Shown in pieces: positions 1-7,652 of a DNA stretch of 64,000 nt (position 1 is its first letter; each line of letters begins with the position of its first letter). Where the stretch lies: assembly GCF_008710135.1 (NCBI RefSeq), contig NZ_VYKK01000015.1:248001-312000 (forward strand), read 5' to 3'. The notes beneath the pieces were generated by a model. That model was not told the origin of the DNA and searched no databases. It was given only the letters and a program-made list of their open reading frames with translations. Made by a program: the position numbers and the translations under genes. Source of the stretch: Paenibacillus spiritus. GTDB taxonomy: Bacteria; Bacillota; Bacilli; Paenibacillales; Paenibacillaceae.

Positions 1-2
1 CA

Positions 3-647
3 CGGACCCGAGCGCTGATGTTGTCCAGACAGCAGGAATGGCTCTCACGGATGAGCGCCCTTCTACCCCAATTGGAGAGGGACATTGCCGATCTGCGGCG
101 TGGCGCCGCAGACGGCGCCGAAGCGGGGAAGGACACTCAGCTTGAGATGCTGGAGGACCTCAAGCGTTCTATTATGGAACTGGAGATTACGCCGGCTGCG
201 TTAACCTTTGAATCGGCCCTCCATCTTTACGGCGGGCGTAGAATGGCTTCCTTCATCTCGGTGGGGGCCGGACACACCGAATGTGATGCTGTGCTCTACC
301 TGCCCGAGGAGTCTATTCTGTTTACCGCCGATCTGACGCCTGTTGGCAACCATCCGCTGCTGGTGGACGGGAACCCGGCCTCCTGGCTCGAAGCCTTGGA
401 CCGGTTGGAGACTTACGGTGCGCAAAGGATTGTGCCGGGTCATGGCCTGGTTGCTGACGGAGCCGCTGTGCATGTCACACGGACGTATATCCGTGAACTG
501 ACGGAATACAGCCGAATACCGGCAGATGCACGAGAAGAGAAGATGCCGGATCAGTACGCCGGATGGGCCGCGGCGGAGAATTATACCCGCAATCTCACTT
601 GGTTGAGAGAAAGAGAAAAGGGAAGTCAATCAGAAAGAATAGATTGA
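3..647 (+). CDS. Metallo-beta-lactamase-fold hydrolase, 5'-truncated by window edge
   Basis: The reading frame is open from the first bases of the window, so only the C-terminal part is present and the true start lies outside. Seen: a late-MBL pattern with HTECDAVLYLPEE, then FTADL (a metal-ligand aspartate in this fold) and IVPGHG (the final histidine). The N-terminal HxHxDH motif would be upstream and cannot be checked. Family knowledge: such proteins are metal-dependent hydrolases of very varied substrates. Substrate unknown. The stop is only about 60 bp before a Fur-controlled gene, but a separate promoter lies between them, so co-regulation is not implied. Confidence 0.75.
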   Translation, partial: RTRALMLSRQQEWLSRMSALLPQLERDIADLRRGAADGAEAGKDTQLEMLEDLKRSIMELEITPAALTFESALHLYGGRRMASFISVGAGHTECDAVLYLPEESILFTADLTPVGNHPLLVDGNPASWLEALDRLETYGAQRIVPGHGLVADGAAVHVTRTYIRELTEYSRIPADAREEKMPDQYAGWAAAENYTRNLTWLREREKGSQSERID

Positions 648-673
648 AATTGATAATCATTATCATTTATAAT
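644..673 (+). promoter_or_regulatory. SigA promoter with Fur box in its spacer
   Basis: TTGAAA (644-649), an 18-bp spacer and TATAAT (668-673) form a near-consensus promoter. The spacer holds a perfect 7-1-7 Fur box, TGATAATCATTATCA (651-665). A second, degenerate half-site follows at about 673-687. A bound Fur dimer would occlude RNA polymerase, so the downstream gene should be induced by iron limitation. Confidence 0.88.
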
Positions 674-708
674 GATAATGAAATCATTTTGCCGGGAGGA
701 ATGCTCGA

Positions 709-1062
709 GTGTTTATTGTAATGAGAACAACCATCGTCGATGCCGGATTCAGCGACAGAATTGTCGAGCGGTTCCAGGCGCCGGGTCCTCTTCAGGAACG
801 GGACGGGCTGTTGGATATTTCCGTAATGGTGAACCGGAAGGCGAAAGAGACGGAAGAAGTCGTTACGATGATCCGCTGGGAGTCGGAGGAAGCCTGGAAG
901 AATTGGGAGAAGAGCGAAGAGCATATTCAAGGGCACCGGAATAGCCGGGGCCAGCAGCCGCTTGAATTCATCCGGTCTGTAGCGGTTCAGATGTACAACG
1001 TCCGCATGGTTAAGGAAGGTAAGGCTTTCGGGTCGGGGTCGGCGCGGCAAGCCGCAGAATGA
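709..1062 (+). CDS. Antibiotic-biosynthesis-monooxygenase-fold protein, probable heme-degrading monooxygenase (HmoA/IsdG-like)
   Basis: A 117-residue protein of the small dimeric alpha/beta-barrel ABM family. Seen: the pattern FIVMRTTIVDAG...RF...LQERDGLLDISVM...MIRWESEEAWKNWEKSEEH, matching heme-monooxygenase-like members (the W-ES-EAWKNWEKSEEH segment carries the candidate heme-ligand histidine). The GTG start at 709 follows GGGAGGA (694-700) at good spacing; an ATG at 721 is the alternative. It is controlled by a promoter with an embedded Fur box, which fits release of iron from heme. Assignment to heme rather than another ABM substrate rests on that regulation and on family resemblance. 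Confidence 0.75.
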   Translation: MFIVMRTTIVDAGFSDRIVERFQAPGPLQERDGLLDISVMVNRKAKETEEVVTMIRWESEEAWKNWEKSEEHIQGHRNSRGQQPLEFIRSVAVQMYNVRMVKEGKAFGSGSARQAAE

Positions 1063-1120
1063 GCGTCGGAGCCGACGTCCGTCCGGCTCTGGTCAGACAG
1101 CAGTCAAAGAAGAATGAAGA

Positions 1121-1158
1121 AGGGTTCCGTCCCGCCGGTATCGGCGGCTCGGAACCCT
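1121..1158. terminator. Bidirectional terminator-like hairpin
   Basis: AGGGTTCCG (1121-1129) pairs with CGGAACCCT (1150-1158), with an inner CCGCC/GGCGG stem. It lies between the convergent monooxygenase and aldo/keto reductase genes. T-richness is moderate on both sides. Confidence 0.7.
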
Positions 1159-1208
1159 GTTTGTGCTCTCGGCCCTGCTTCGGCACGACAAGTCCGGGCA
1201 TTCGGCCG

Positions 1209-2114
1209 CTACCGGTACTGCCGATAGCGGTTGGCCTTGCTGACGCTTCGGATGAAGGCCAGTTCTTCCTCGCTCAGCGGCGGGCAGTCTGCCGCCGAGA
1301 GGTTCTGCAGCAGCTGCTCCCGCGAGCTGGCGCCGGGTACGATTGCGGCAACGGCCGGATGGCCGAGCGGATAGCGCAGAGCTACCTGTGTCAGATTGCG
1401 TCCGCTGGCGGCAAACTTCTCTTCCAGCACCGTGCGCAGCGTCTTCAGCTCATCCAGCTCATAATCGGGAACGCCCTTCAGCGGTTCCCGTCCGGCGGCC
1501 AGAGCGCCGCTGTGCAGCGGCCCGCGTCCGATGACCCGGATGCCCCGCTGCTGAAGCAGAGGCAGCACCTCCTCTTCGGCGCGCCGGTCGACGATGCTGT
1601 AGGGATTCATCACGCTGACGATCCCCGACCGCGCCGCATATTCGCGGATAACGTTCGGGCGCAGGGAAGAGATCGCATATTCCCGGATCAGTCCGTCCCG
1701 TTTCAGCTCCTCAAAAGCTTCGATCGTGTCTTCGATCGGATCGTCCATCGTCCCGCCGTGAAGCTGGTATACGTCGATGTAGTCGGTTCCGAGCCGGCGG
1801 AGACTGTCGCGGACTGCCTTGCGGATATAAGCTCCCGAAGGGTCCCAGACCCAGCCTTCCTGTCCCGGAATCCGGCGGTTGCCGACCTTGGTCGCAAGGA
1901 TCACCTGATTGCGGCGGCCCTGAATGGCGCGCCCTACCAGCTCCTCATTGCGGCCGCTGTCGTAGAGGTCGGCGGTATCCAGCAGCGTAACTCCGCGGTC
2001 CAGTGCTTCATGGATGAGAGAGACGGCCTGCCCCTCCTCGGTTCCAAGCGACATGCAGCCCAGCCCGATCTCGCTGACTTCGATGCCGGATGCGCCCAGA
2101 CGGTTCTTCTTCAC
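1209..2114 (-). CDS. Aldo/keto reductase
   Basis: A 301-residue NADPH-dependent oxidoreductase of the AKR superfamily, predicted cytoplasmic. Seen: the N-terminal strand LGASGIEVSEIGLGCMSLG; LLDTADLYDSGRNEE with the catalytic Asp and Tyr; ILATKVG with the catalytic Lys; and YQLHGG with the His. The full tetrad is therefore present. The length is normal for the family. It resembles the YhdN/general-stress-type group of Bacillus, but the substrate cannot be named. It is monocistronic, with its own extended -10 promoter to the right and a shared terminator to the left. Confidence 0.9.
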   Translation of the reverse strand: MKKNRLGASGIEVSEIGLGCMSLGTEEGQAVSLIHEALDRGVTLLDTADLYDSGRNEELVGRAIQGRRNQVILATKVGNRRIPGQEGWVWDPSGAYIRKAVRDSLRRLGTDYIDVYQLHGGTMDDPIEDTIEAFEELKRDGLIREYAISSLRPNVIREYAARSGIVSVMNPYSIVDRRAEEEVLPLLQQRGIRVIGRGPLHSGALAAGREPLKGVPDYELDELKTLRTVLEEKFAASGRNLTQVALRYPLGHPAVAAIVPGASSREQLLQNLSAADCPPLSEEELAFIRSVSKANRYRQYR

Positions 2115-2160
2115 GATTCATCGCTCCTTGTGTTTCCAATCTTCGGCTATTCTCTTCTTC

Positions 2161-2169
2161 ATTATAGCA
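2161..2169 (-). promoter_or_regulatory. Extended -10 promoter of the aldo/keto reductase gene
   Basis: On the minus strand the sequence reads TGC-TATAAT, an extended -10 element about 47 bp before the ATG at 2114. No good -35 is visible, which is acceptable for extended -10 promoters. Confidence 0.6.
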
Positions 2170-2176
2170 TGAAACA

Positions 2177-2201
2177 GGAGAGCCCCTGACGGGAGCTCTC
2201 C
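2177..2201 (-). terminator. Hairpin after the 2252-2662 gene
   Basis: GGAGAGC (2177-2183) pairs with GCTCTCC (2195-2201). It lies just downstream of the minus-strand gene ending at 2252. The following tract is only weakly T-rich, so termination may be partial. Confidence 0.5.
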
Positions 2202-2251
2202 TTAACTGAGCGAAGAAGACTTGCGGTTCGGATGCGGCTTGTCCGAACGGG

Positions 2252-2662
2252 TCAGCGGGCGATGGAGGTGGCGCTAAGCGTTACCGGACCAACCACATAG
2301 GCCGTGCCGGGCGTCTGGCGCTCGATGGATACGGCATAGTCATGAGGCCCGGGTGCGACGTTCTGATCAATGTGCTGAATGGTGATAACGGCGAATTCAT
2401 TGTAGAATTCCTCCACGGTGTAAAGCGCATAGAAGATCGTCTGCGAATCCCGCAGGAAGCGGAGCAGCACATTGGTGGAAGCGTCGCCGGCCTGAACGCC
2501 GACGGTTGCGACAAGCTGAACGGCATTGGGCGCAGCAGAGACGTTGACTCCGGCGAAGGCCAGACCGACGCCGGCCGGAGCCAGAGGGACGGGAGTGACA
2601 GTGCTGTCCGCCGTAGTAACCGGCGTGGGAACGGATGAGGCAAAATCAACAAGACGAGCCAT
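2252..2662 (-). CDS. Hypothetical protein, 136 aa, probable beta-rich structural protein
   Basis: Not recognised. Seen: a Pro/Thr/Val-rich N-terminus (SSVPTPVTTADSTVTPVPLAPAG), then alternating hydrophobic strands of the kind VQLVATVGVQAG..NVLLRFLRD..IFYALYTVEEFYNEFAVITIQHIDQNVAPGPHDYAVSIER, ending in a VGPVTLSATS strand. No signal peptide, membrane segment or cysteine is present. The pattern suggests an all-beta domain of the jelly-roll or C1q-like sort seen in some Bacillales spore-surface or collagen-like proteins, but this is inference only. AAGGAG precedes the ATG. It stands alone between two aldo/keto reductase genes. Confidence 0.6.
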   Translation of the reverse strand: MARLVDFASSVPTPVTTADSTVTPVPLAPAGVGLAFAGVNVSAAPNAVQLVATVGVQAGDASTNVLLRFLRDSQTIFYALYTVEEFYNEFAVITIQHIDQNVAPGPHDYAVSIERQTPGTAYVVGPVTLSATSIAR

Positions 2663-2812
2663 GTTGGATCACTTCTCCTTTTCGTTGGGATACGATAATA
2701 TATGAATAAGAACTGGTAATGATAGAGTCAAATGGAAGGCAGCAGCAGCTGATTTTTGGAAGAAGCAGGCGAGAAGAGCGGCAGACATTAAGGCTTAAGG
2801 AGAGGAATCAAC

Positions 2813-3697
2813 ATGCAACTGCGTCCTTACGGAACAACGGACATGAAAGTCAGTATTCTCGGATTCGGCGGGGCTGAAATTCGGAACTCGGACCAGGCGA
2901 CCGCCGACCGGCTGCTTCACAGCGCGCTCGATGCCGGTCTGAATATCATTGATACCGCGGAATGCTACGGGAACAGCGAAGAGCTGATCGGCCAAGCCCT
3001 CTCGGGACGGCGAAGCGATTACTATCTGTTCACCAAATGCGGGCATACCGCGGGTCTGGAAGGAGCCGACTGGGACCCGGTTATGCTGCGTGAGAGCATC
3101 GACCGCAGTCTGAAGCGTCTGAACACGGACTATGTCGATGTAATCCATCTGCATAGCTGCACCGAGGAGATTCTTCGGCGGGGCGAAGTCATTCAGGTGC
3201 TGCAGGAAGCCAAGCAGGCCGGCAAAACGCGCTATATCGGCTACAGCGGCGATCACAACGATTCCCGCTACGCGGTCGGGACCGGCGTATTCGACAGTCT
3301 GGAGACTTCTATTAATATCGCCGATCAGGAATCCGTCGCCATTATTGCCGAAGCGGCCCGGAAAGGCATGGGCGTAACCGCGAAGCGGCCGATTGCCAAT
3401 GCCGCATGGGCTTTCGATTCCTTCAATGAGGATGACTACCCTTACGTCTATTGGAGACGCCTTCAGGAGCTGAAATACGATTTCCTGGGCGATGTTCAGG
3501 AGGGGGTAAGCGTCGCGCTTCGCTTCGCTCTGACGGTTCCCGGAGTCAGCACAGCCATCGTCGGTACGCGCAACCCGGACCGGTGGGTCCAGAATGCGAA
3601 GCTGCTGGAGCAGGGGATGCTCCCGGAGGAGCAGTACCGGAGCATTACCGCCCGCTGGGCGGAGACAGCCGGACCGGACTGGGTCGGCCAGCGTTAA
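2813..3697 (+). CDS. Aldo/keto reductase
   Basis: A 294-residue AKR-superfamily protein. Seen: LRPYGTTDMKVSILGFGGAEI at the N-terminus; IIDTAECYGNSEELIG with catalytic Asp and Tyr; YLFTKCGH with Lys; and VIHLHSCT with His. AAGGAGAGG lies upstream of the ATG. The segment TAIVGTRNPDRWVQNAKLLEQG near the C-terminus is the usual cofactor-binding end of the fold. It is only distantly similar to the aldo/keto reductase at 1209-2114, so they do not look like a recent duplication. The gene ends in a strong terminator shared with the convergent siderophore operon. Substrate unknown. Confidence 0.88.
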   Translation: MQLRPYGTTDMKVSILGFGGAEIRNSDQATADRLLHSALDAGLNIIDTAECYGNSEELIGQALSGRRSDYYLFTKCGHTAGLEGADWDPVMLRESIDRSLKRLNTDYVDVIHLHSCTEEILRRGEVIQVLQEAKQAGKTRYIGYSGDHNDSRYAVGTGVFDSLETSINIADQESVAIIAEAARKGMGVTAKRPIANAAWAFDSFNEDDYPYVYWRRLQELKYDFLGDVQEGVSVALRFALTVPGVSTAIVGTRNPDRWVQNAKLLEQGMLPEEQYRSITARWAETAGPDWVGQR

Positions 3698-3737
3698 TCC
3701 GGTTAGGGGCACAGCTTCAAGCTAACCGCTTCAATAA

Positions 3738-3776
3738 AACAACGGACTGCCGGCTTTCCGGCAGTCCGTTGTTTTT
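3738..3776. terminator. Strong bidirectional terminator
   Basis: A perfect 16-bp stem (3738-3753 with 3758-3773) and a 4-nt loop, with a T tract on the right and an A tract on the left. It serves both the plus-strand reductase and the minus-strand siderophore transporter operon. Confidence 0.93.
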
Positions 3777-3817
3777 GCCATTCTATAAAAGCAGAGAGAT
3801 AACGCTCATACGGCCGG

Positions 3818-4852
3818 TTACTTCAACGCGGCTGCAACCTCGTCAACCATAGCGGCGACCGACTCAAGGCCGCCCCCGGACAGATACCAGTAGTTGGCGT
3901 CCAGATAGACAATGTGGCCGTTCTTATAGGCATTCGTTCCTTTGACCAGCTCATTCTCGACGAGTTCCTTGGAGGCCGGGGCGTCTCCCGACATGGCCGC
4001 GCCGCGGTCTATGACGAAGAGATAATCCGGGTTCTTCTCGGCGACATACTCGAACGTGACGCTCTGCCCGTGCGTCGAAGCTTCAATGTTCGCGTCCGCT
4101 TCCTTGAATCCGAAGACATCATGGATCATGCCGAACCGGGAACCGGAGCCGTAGGCGCTGATATTGCCTTCATTGGCCAGAATAATCAGCGCATTCTTGC
4201 CTTCCGCGCTGACCTTTTCCTTGAGCGTCTGAATGGAGTCTTCCACCTTCTTCAGCTCCGCTTCCACTTCTTTCTCCTTGCCGAAGATCCGGCCGAGTGT
4301 TTCGGTATTCTCTTCATAAGAATCCATATAGCGCGCGGTATCGACACCCATGAAGACCGTCGGGCCGAGCTTGGACAGCTCCTCGTAGTAGTCCGATTGT
4401 CTGCCGGAGATCAGGATCAAATCCGGGTCAATCGCGCTGATCTGCTCCAGATCGGGTTCTTTCAGGCTGCCGACATTGGCATAGTCCTTGCTCTCGTATT
4501 TGCTCAGGTAAGGAGGAATGTTAGCTTGCGGTACGCCGGCAACTTCGACGCCGAGCTTGTCCAGGGAATCGAGAACGCCGAAGTCGAAGACGACGACCTT
4601 CTGCGGATGATGCTGTACGGCAGTCTCGCCAAGCTGATGCTTGATGGTCAGCTCCGCCGGTGCCGCGCTTGCGGCCGGAGCGGCAGAGGAGATCGGAGAA
4701 GAAGCCGGAGAAGCCGCTGCGGCCTCCGCCTCGCCGCCCGCTTCGTTGTTGTTGCCGCAGGCTGTCAGCGCCAGGCCAAGTAAGGCTGCAAGCGCTCCTT
4801 GTGTCCAACGTTTGCTTTCTGATCCGTTCATCGTCATTTTCATTGTCACCAT
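3818..4852 (-). CDS. yclQ: Siderophore ABC transporter substrate-binding lipoprotein (YclQ-like)
   Basis: A 344-residue class III periplasmic-binding protein (FecB/TroA-like) that captures Fe(III)-siderophore outside the membrane. Seen: a signal peptide ending in the lipobox LTAC, a low-complexity Ala/Ser/Pro linker (about residues 35-65), then ELTIKHQLGETAVQHHPQKVVVFDFG, PDLEQISAIDPDLILISGRQSDYYEEL and a C-terminal AYKNGHIVYLDANYWYLSGGG. These match the YclQ/FatB branch, whose B. subtilis member binds petrobactin and precursors. It is the last gene of a four-gene operon whose order matches yclNOPQ. The ATG at 4852 is chosen, but an in-frame ATG at 4843 also has a purine-rich leader. Ligand inferred from family only. 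Confidence 0.9.
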   Translation of the reverse strand: MVTMKMTMNGSESKRWTQGALAALLGLALTACGNNNEAGGEAEAAAASPASSPISSAAPAASAAPAELTIKHQLGETAVQHHPQKVVVFDFGVLDSLDKLGVEVAGVPQANIPPYLSKYESKDYANVGSLKEPDLEQISAIDPDLILISGRQSDYYEELSKLGPTVFMGVDTARYMDSYEENTETLGRIFGKEKEVEAELKKVEDSIQTLKEKVSAEGKNALIILANEGNISAYGSGSRFGMIHDVFGFKEADANIEASTHGQSVTFEYVAEKNPDYLFVIDRGAAMSGDAPASKELVENELVKGTNAYKNGHIVYLDANYWYLSGGGLESVAAMVDEVAAALK

Positions 4853-4875
4853 AACCCCGCCTTTGTCTGATTCGT

Positions 4876-5643
4876 TTAAAAGGATGCGGCAAAATACACG
4901 CCGATTCGTTGTCCCCGGATATTCTCCACCGGAATGTCCATCTCATAGATCTCCCGAAGGGCTTCGGGAGAGATCATTTCCTCCGCTGTGCCTTCCCTCA
5001 CCACCTTTCCGTGCTTCAGCGCCACAATCCGGTCGGAGTAGCAGGAAGCGAAATTAATGTCATGCAGCACGATGACGACCGTCTTGCCAAGCTCGCCCGA
5101 CAAGCGGCGAAGCACCTTCATAATCTGGACGGCGTGCTTCATGTCCAGATTGTTCAGCGGCTCGTCCAGCAGCACATAATCCGTATTCTGGGCCACCGTC
5201 ATGGCGATATAGGCCCGCTGACACTGCCCGCCGCTGAGCTGATCGAGATAGCGGTCCTGCAGCTCCTCCAGCCCCAGATAATGAATCGCTTCGTCGATGG
5301 CCGCCCGGTCCGAAGCGTTGAGCCGTCCTTTGGAATAGGGGTAGCGGCCGAAGCTGACCAGTTCTCTGACCGTCAGTCGGACGCCGATCTGGTTGGTCTG
5401 CTTCAGGATGGAGACCCGTTTCGCCAGCTCGCCGCTGTCCCAGCGGTCAATCTCGCGGCCGTCGATCAGCACCTCTCCGGAATCCTTGCCGCTCAGCCGG
5501 CTCATCATCGACAGCAGCGTGCTCTTGCCGGCGCCGTTCGGACCGATGAAGCTGGTTACCTGTCCCTTGGGAATCGTCAGCGACACATCGCTGACGACAG
5601 GTCTGCCGCCATAGCGCTTGGTTACATTTCGGATTTCAATCAT
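4876..5643 (-). CDS. yclP: Siderophore ABC transporter ATP-binding protein (YclP-like)
   Basis: A 255-residue ABC ATPase that powers Fe-siderophore import. Seen: Walker A GPNGAGKST, Q-loop ILKQTNQIG, signature LSGGQCQRAYIA, Walker B YVLLDEPLNNLD and switch His in VIVLHD. The start overlaps the end of the upstream permease gene by 4 bp, indicating translational coupling. It is the third gene of the yclNOPQ-type operon. Confidence 0.93.
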   Translation of the reverse strand: MIEIRNVTKRYGGRPVVSDVSLTIPKGQVTSFIGPNGAGKSTLLSMMSRLSGKDSGEVLIDGREIDRWDSGELAKRVSILKQTNQIGVRLTVRELVSFGRYPYSKGRLNASDRAAIDEAIHYLGLEELQDRYLDQLSGGQCQRAYIAMTVAQNTDYVLLDEPLNNLDMKHAVQIMKVLRRLSGELGKTVVIVLHDINFASCYSDRIVALKHGKVVREGTAEEMISPEALREIYEMDIPVENIRGQRIGVYFAASF

Positions 5644-6587
5644 ACGCGGTTCTCCCTCAGCAGCAAGAATAGAAAGTACGCGCCCCCGGCAAAATTGACG
5701 ATTACGCTGATCGTAGTCGAGAAGGTGAACACCCGCTCGACCAGCAGCTGGCCGCCGGCCAGCGCCGCGATTGCGGTCAGAATCGAACCGGCCAGCAGCG
5801 GGCCGTGCCGGTAAGTCGCAAGCAGCGGGTAGACAATGTTCACGACCAGAAGTCCCAGGAACGTGATGGGACCGACCAGCGCGGTCGAGAGCGAGACGAG
5901 CACGGAAGCGATGACGAGCTGTCTTTTGACGGTCCGGTCATACGGGACGCCCAGGTTCAGCGCATGCTCCCGGCCCAGCGAGAGCACATCCAGCACGCGC
6001 AGATCGCGGAGTCCGTAGAGCAGCGTGCCGAATATGACGGCAATCGCCAGCGGCAGCAGGTCGGTATTGACCCGGTTGAAGCTCGCGAACATGCGCCCCT
6101 GAAGAACAAGGAACTCGTTCGGATCAATCAGCACCTGCATGAAGGTGGACAGGCTGCCGAACAGGGTGCCCATCACCAGACCGACCAGGAGCAGCAGATA
6201 GATGTGCCGGGCTTCCCCTTTGAACATGAGCCGGTAGAGCAGGCCGACGAAGAGCAGCATGCACCCCGCCGACAGCAGGAAGTTCAGCTCCGGGGAAGTG
6301 ACAAGCCGGCTGGCCGAGCCGAACACGAAGACGACGAACGTCTGGACCAGCGTGTACAGCGAATCCAGGCCGATGATGCTCGGCGTGAGAATGCGGTTGT
6401 TCGTCACCGTCTGAAAGATCAGGGTGGAGTAGGCGATGGCCGCGCCCGTTACCGCAATGGCGGCGATCTTGGACAGCCTGAGCGGGAAGATGTAGTCCCA
6501 GCGGCCGACCCGGCCGGTGAACAGAAAGAGCGAGATCAGCGCAAGAGAGAGCAGCGACAGCAGGCTGATTTTGACCGCGTTATTCAT
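5640..6587 (-). CDS. yclO: Siderophore ABC transporter permease (YclO-like)
   Basis: A 315-residue FecCD-family permease with about nine hydrophobic helices. Seen: the family region VLDVLSLGREHALNLGVPYDRT, which is the cytoplasmic loop that contacts the ATPase, and LVGPITFLGLLVVNIVYPLL after it. The gene overlaps both neighbours (8 bp upstream, 4 bp downstream). It forms a heterodimer with the 6580-7539 product by family analogy. Confidence 0.92.
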   Translation of the reverse strand: MNNAVKISLLSLLSLALISLFLFTGRVGRWDYIFPLRLSKIAAIAVTGAAIAYSTLIFQTVTNNRILTPSIIGLDSLYTLVQTFVVFVFGSASRLVTSPELNFLLSAGCMLLFVGLLYRLMFKGEARHIYLLLLVGLVMGTLFGSLSTFMQVLIDPNEFLVLQGRMFASFNRVNTDLLPLAIAVIFGTLLYGLRDLRVLDVLSLGREHALNLGVPYDRTVKRQLVIASVLVSLSTALVGPITFLGLLVVNIVYPLLATYRHGPLLAGSILTAIAALAGGQLLVERVFTFSTTISVIVNFAGGAYFLFLLLRENRV

Positions 6588-7539
6588 AGACCCTTCTCCT
6601 TAGAAGCAGATACAGAAAAATCCCGCCCCCCACGACCCCGACCGTCAGGCCGATCGGAATCTCGTAGGGATAAATGACGACCCGGCTCAGAAGGTCGCAA
6701 CCGAGAATGAACACGGCGCCGAGCAGGGCAGTGTGCCCCAGGCTTTTCTTCAGATGATCGCCGTGCAGAATCGAGACGAGGTTCGGAATAACCAGCCCGA
6801 GGAACGGAATGGTGCCCACCGTGATCATGACGACCACCGACACCAGTGACACCAGAATGAGTCCGATATGGACCACCTGCTTGTAGTTCAGGCCCAGGTT
6901 GACCGCGAATTCCTCGCCCATCCCGGAAATCGTAAATTTGTCGGCATAGATATAGGAAATTGCTACGAGCGGAATACTGAGGTATAGAAGCTCGTAGCGC
7001 CCGCTCATCACCAGCGTGAAGCTCCCCTGAAGCCAGGACGACAGACTCTGAATCAGGTCATGCTTATACGCCAGGAAGGTGGTGAGCGAGCTGATCATAT
7101 TGCCGAACATGAGACCGACCAGCGGAATCAGCACAGCGTCCTTCAGCCGGATCCGGTCCAGCAGCTTCATGAACAGGAAGGTGCCGGCCAGGGCAAAAGC
7201 AAAGGCGATCAGCATCTTCGCCATAGGCCCCGTGCTGCCGAACAGAAGCATGGAGACCAGAATGCCGAGCCTTGCGGCATCGTCGGTGCCGCCGGTCGTC
7301 GGCGAGACGAATTTGTTGCGGCTGATCTGCTGCATGATGAGTCCGACCACGCTCATGCTGATACCGGCGACGATCAGACTGATCAGCCGGGGAACCCGGC
7401 TGACCCACAGCACCTGAAGCTGGCTGTCGCTCAGACGGAAAAGGTCCTGCGGGCGGATCTCCCTGACGCCGACGAACAGGGAAGCGGCGGACAGAAGCAG
7501 CAGGGCGGCTGTCAGAACCTTGGTGTTGAATATGCGCAC
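6580..7539 (-). CDS. yclN: Siderophore ABC transporter permease (YclN-like), first gene of operon
   Basis: A 319-residue FecCD-family permease with about nine membrane helices. Seen: an N-terminal helix TAALLLLSAASLFVGVREI, the signature loop ISGMGEEFAVNLGLNYKQ, and TVGTIPFLGLVIPNLVSIL. It is the first gene of the operon and lies just downstream (minus strand) of a perfect Fur box at 7572-7586, so the whole yclNOPQ-like operon should be repressed by Fur-Fe. Confidence 0.92.
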   Translation of the reverse strand: MRIFNTKVLTAALLLLSAASLFVGVREIRPQDLFRLSDSQLQVLWVSRVPRLISLIVAGISMSVVGLIMQQISRNKFVSPTTGGTDDAARLGILVSMLLFGSTGPMAKMLIAFAFALAGTFLFMKLLDRIRLKDAVLIPLVGLMFGNMISSLTTFLAYKHDLIQSLSSWLQGSFTLVMSGRYELLYLSIPLVAISYIYADKFTISGMGEEFAVNLGLNYKQVVHIGLILVSLVSVVVMITVGTIPFLGLVIPNLVSILHGDHLKKSLGHTALLGAVFILGCDLLSRVVIYPYEIPIGLTVGVVGGGIFLYLLLRRRVYE

Positions 7540-7571
7540 AGGGACACCTCGCTGCCGTTATGTATTCTCAT

Positions 7572-7586
7572 TGATAATCATTATCA
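7572..7586 (-). promoter_or_regulatory. Fur box upstream of the siderophore transporter operon
   Basis: TGATAATCATTATCA, a perfect 7-1-7 Fur operator identical to that at 651-665, lies 33 bp before the first transporter gene. Confidence 0.9.
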
Positions 7587-7652
7587 ACATGTTTATTACT
7601 ATACCGGAAACTTCCCGGCAAGTGGCATGGACATTTCTGCAAAAGGGATGGA

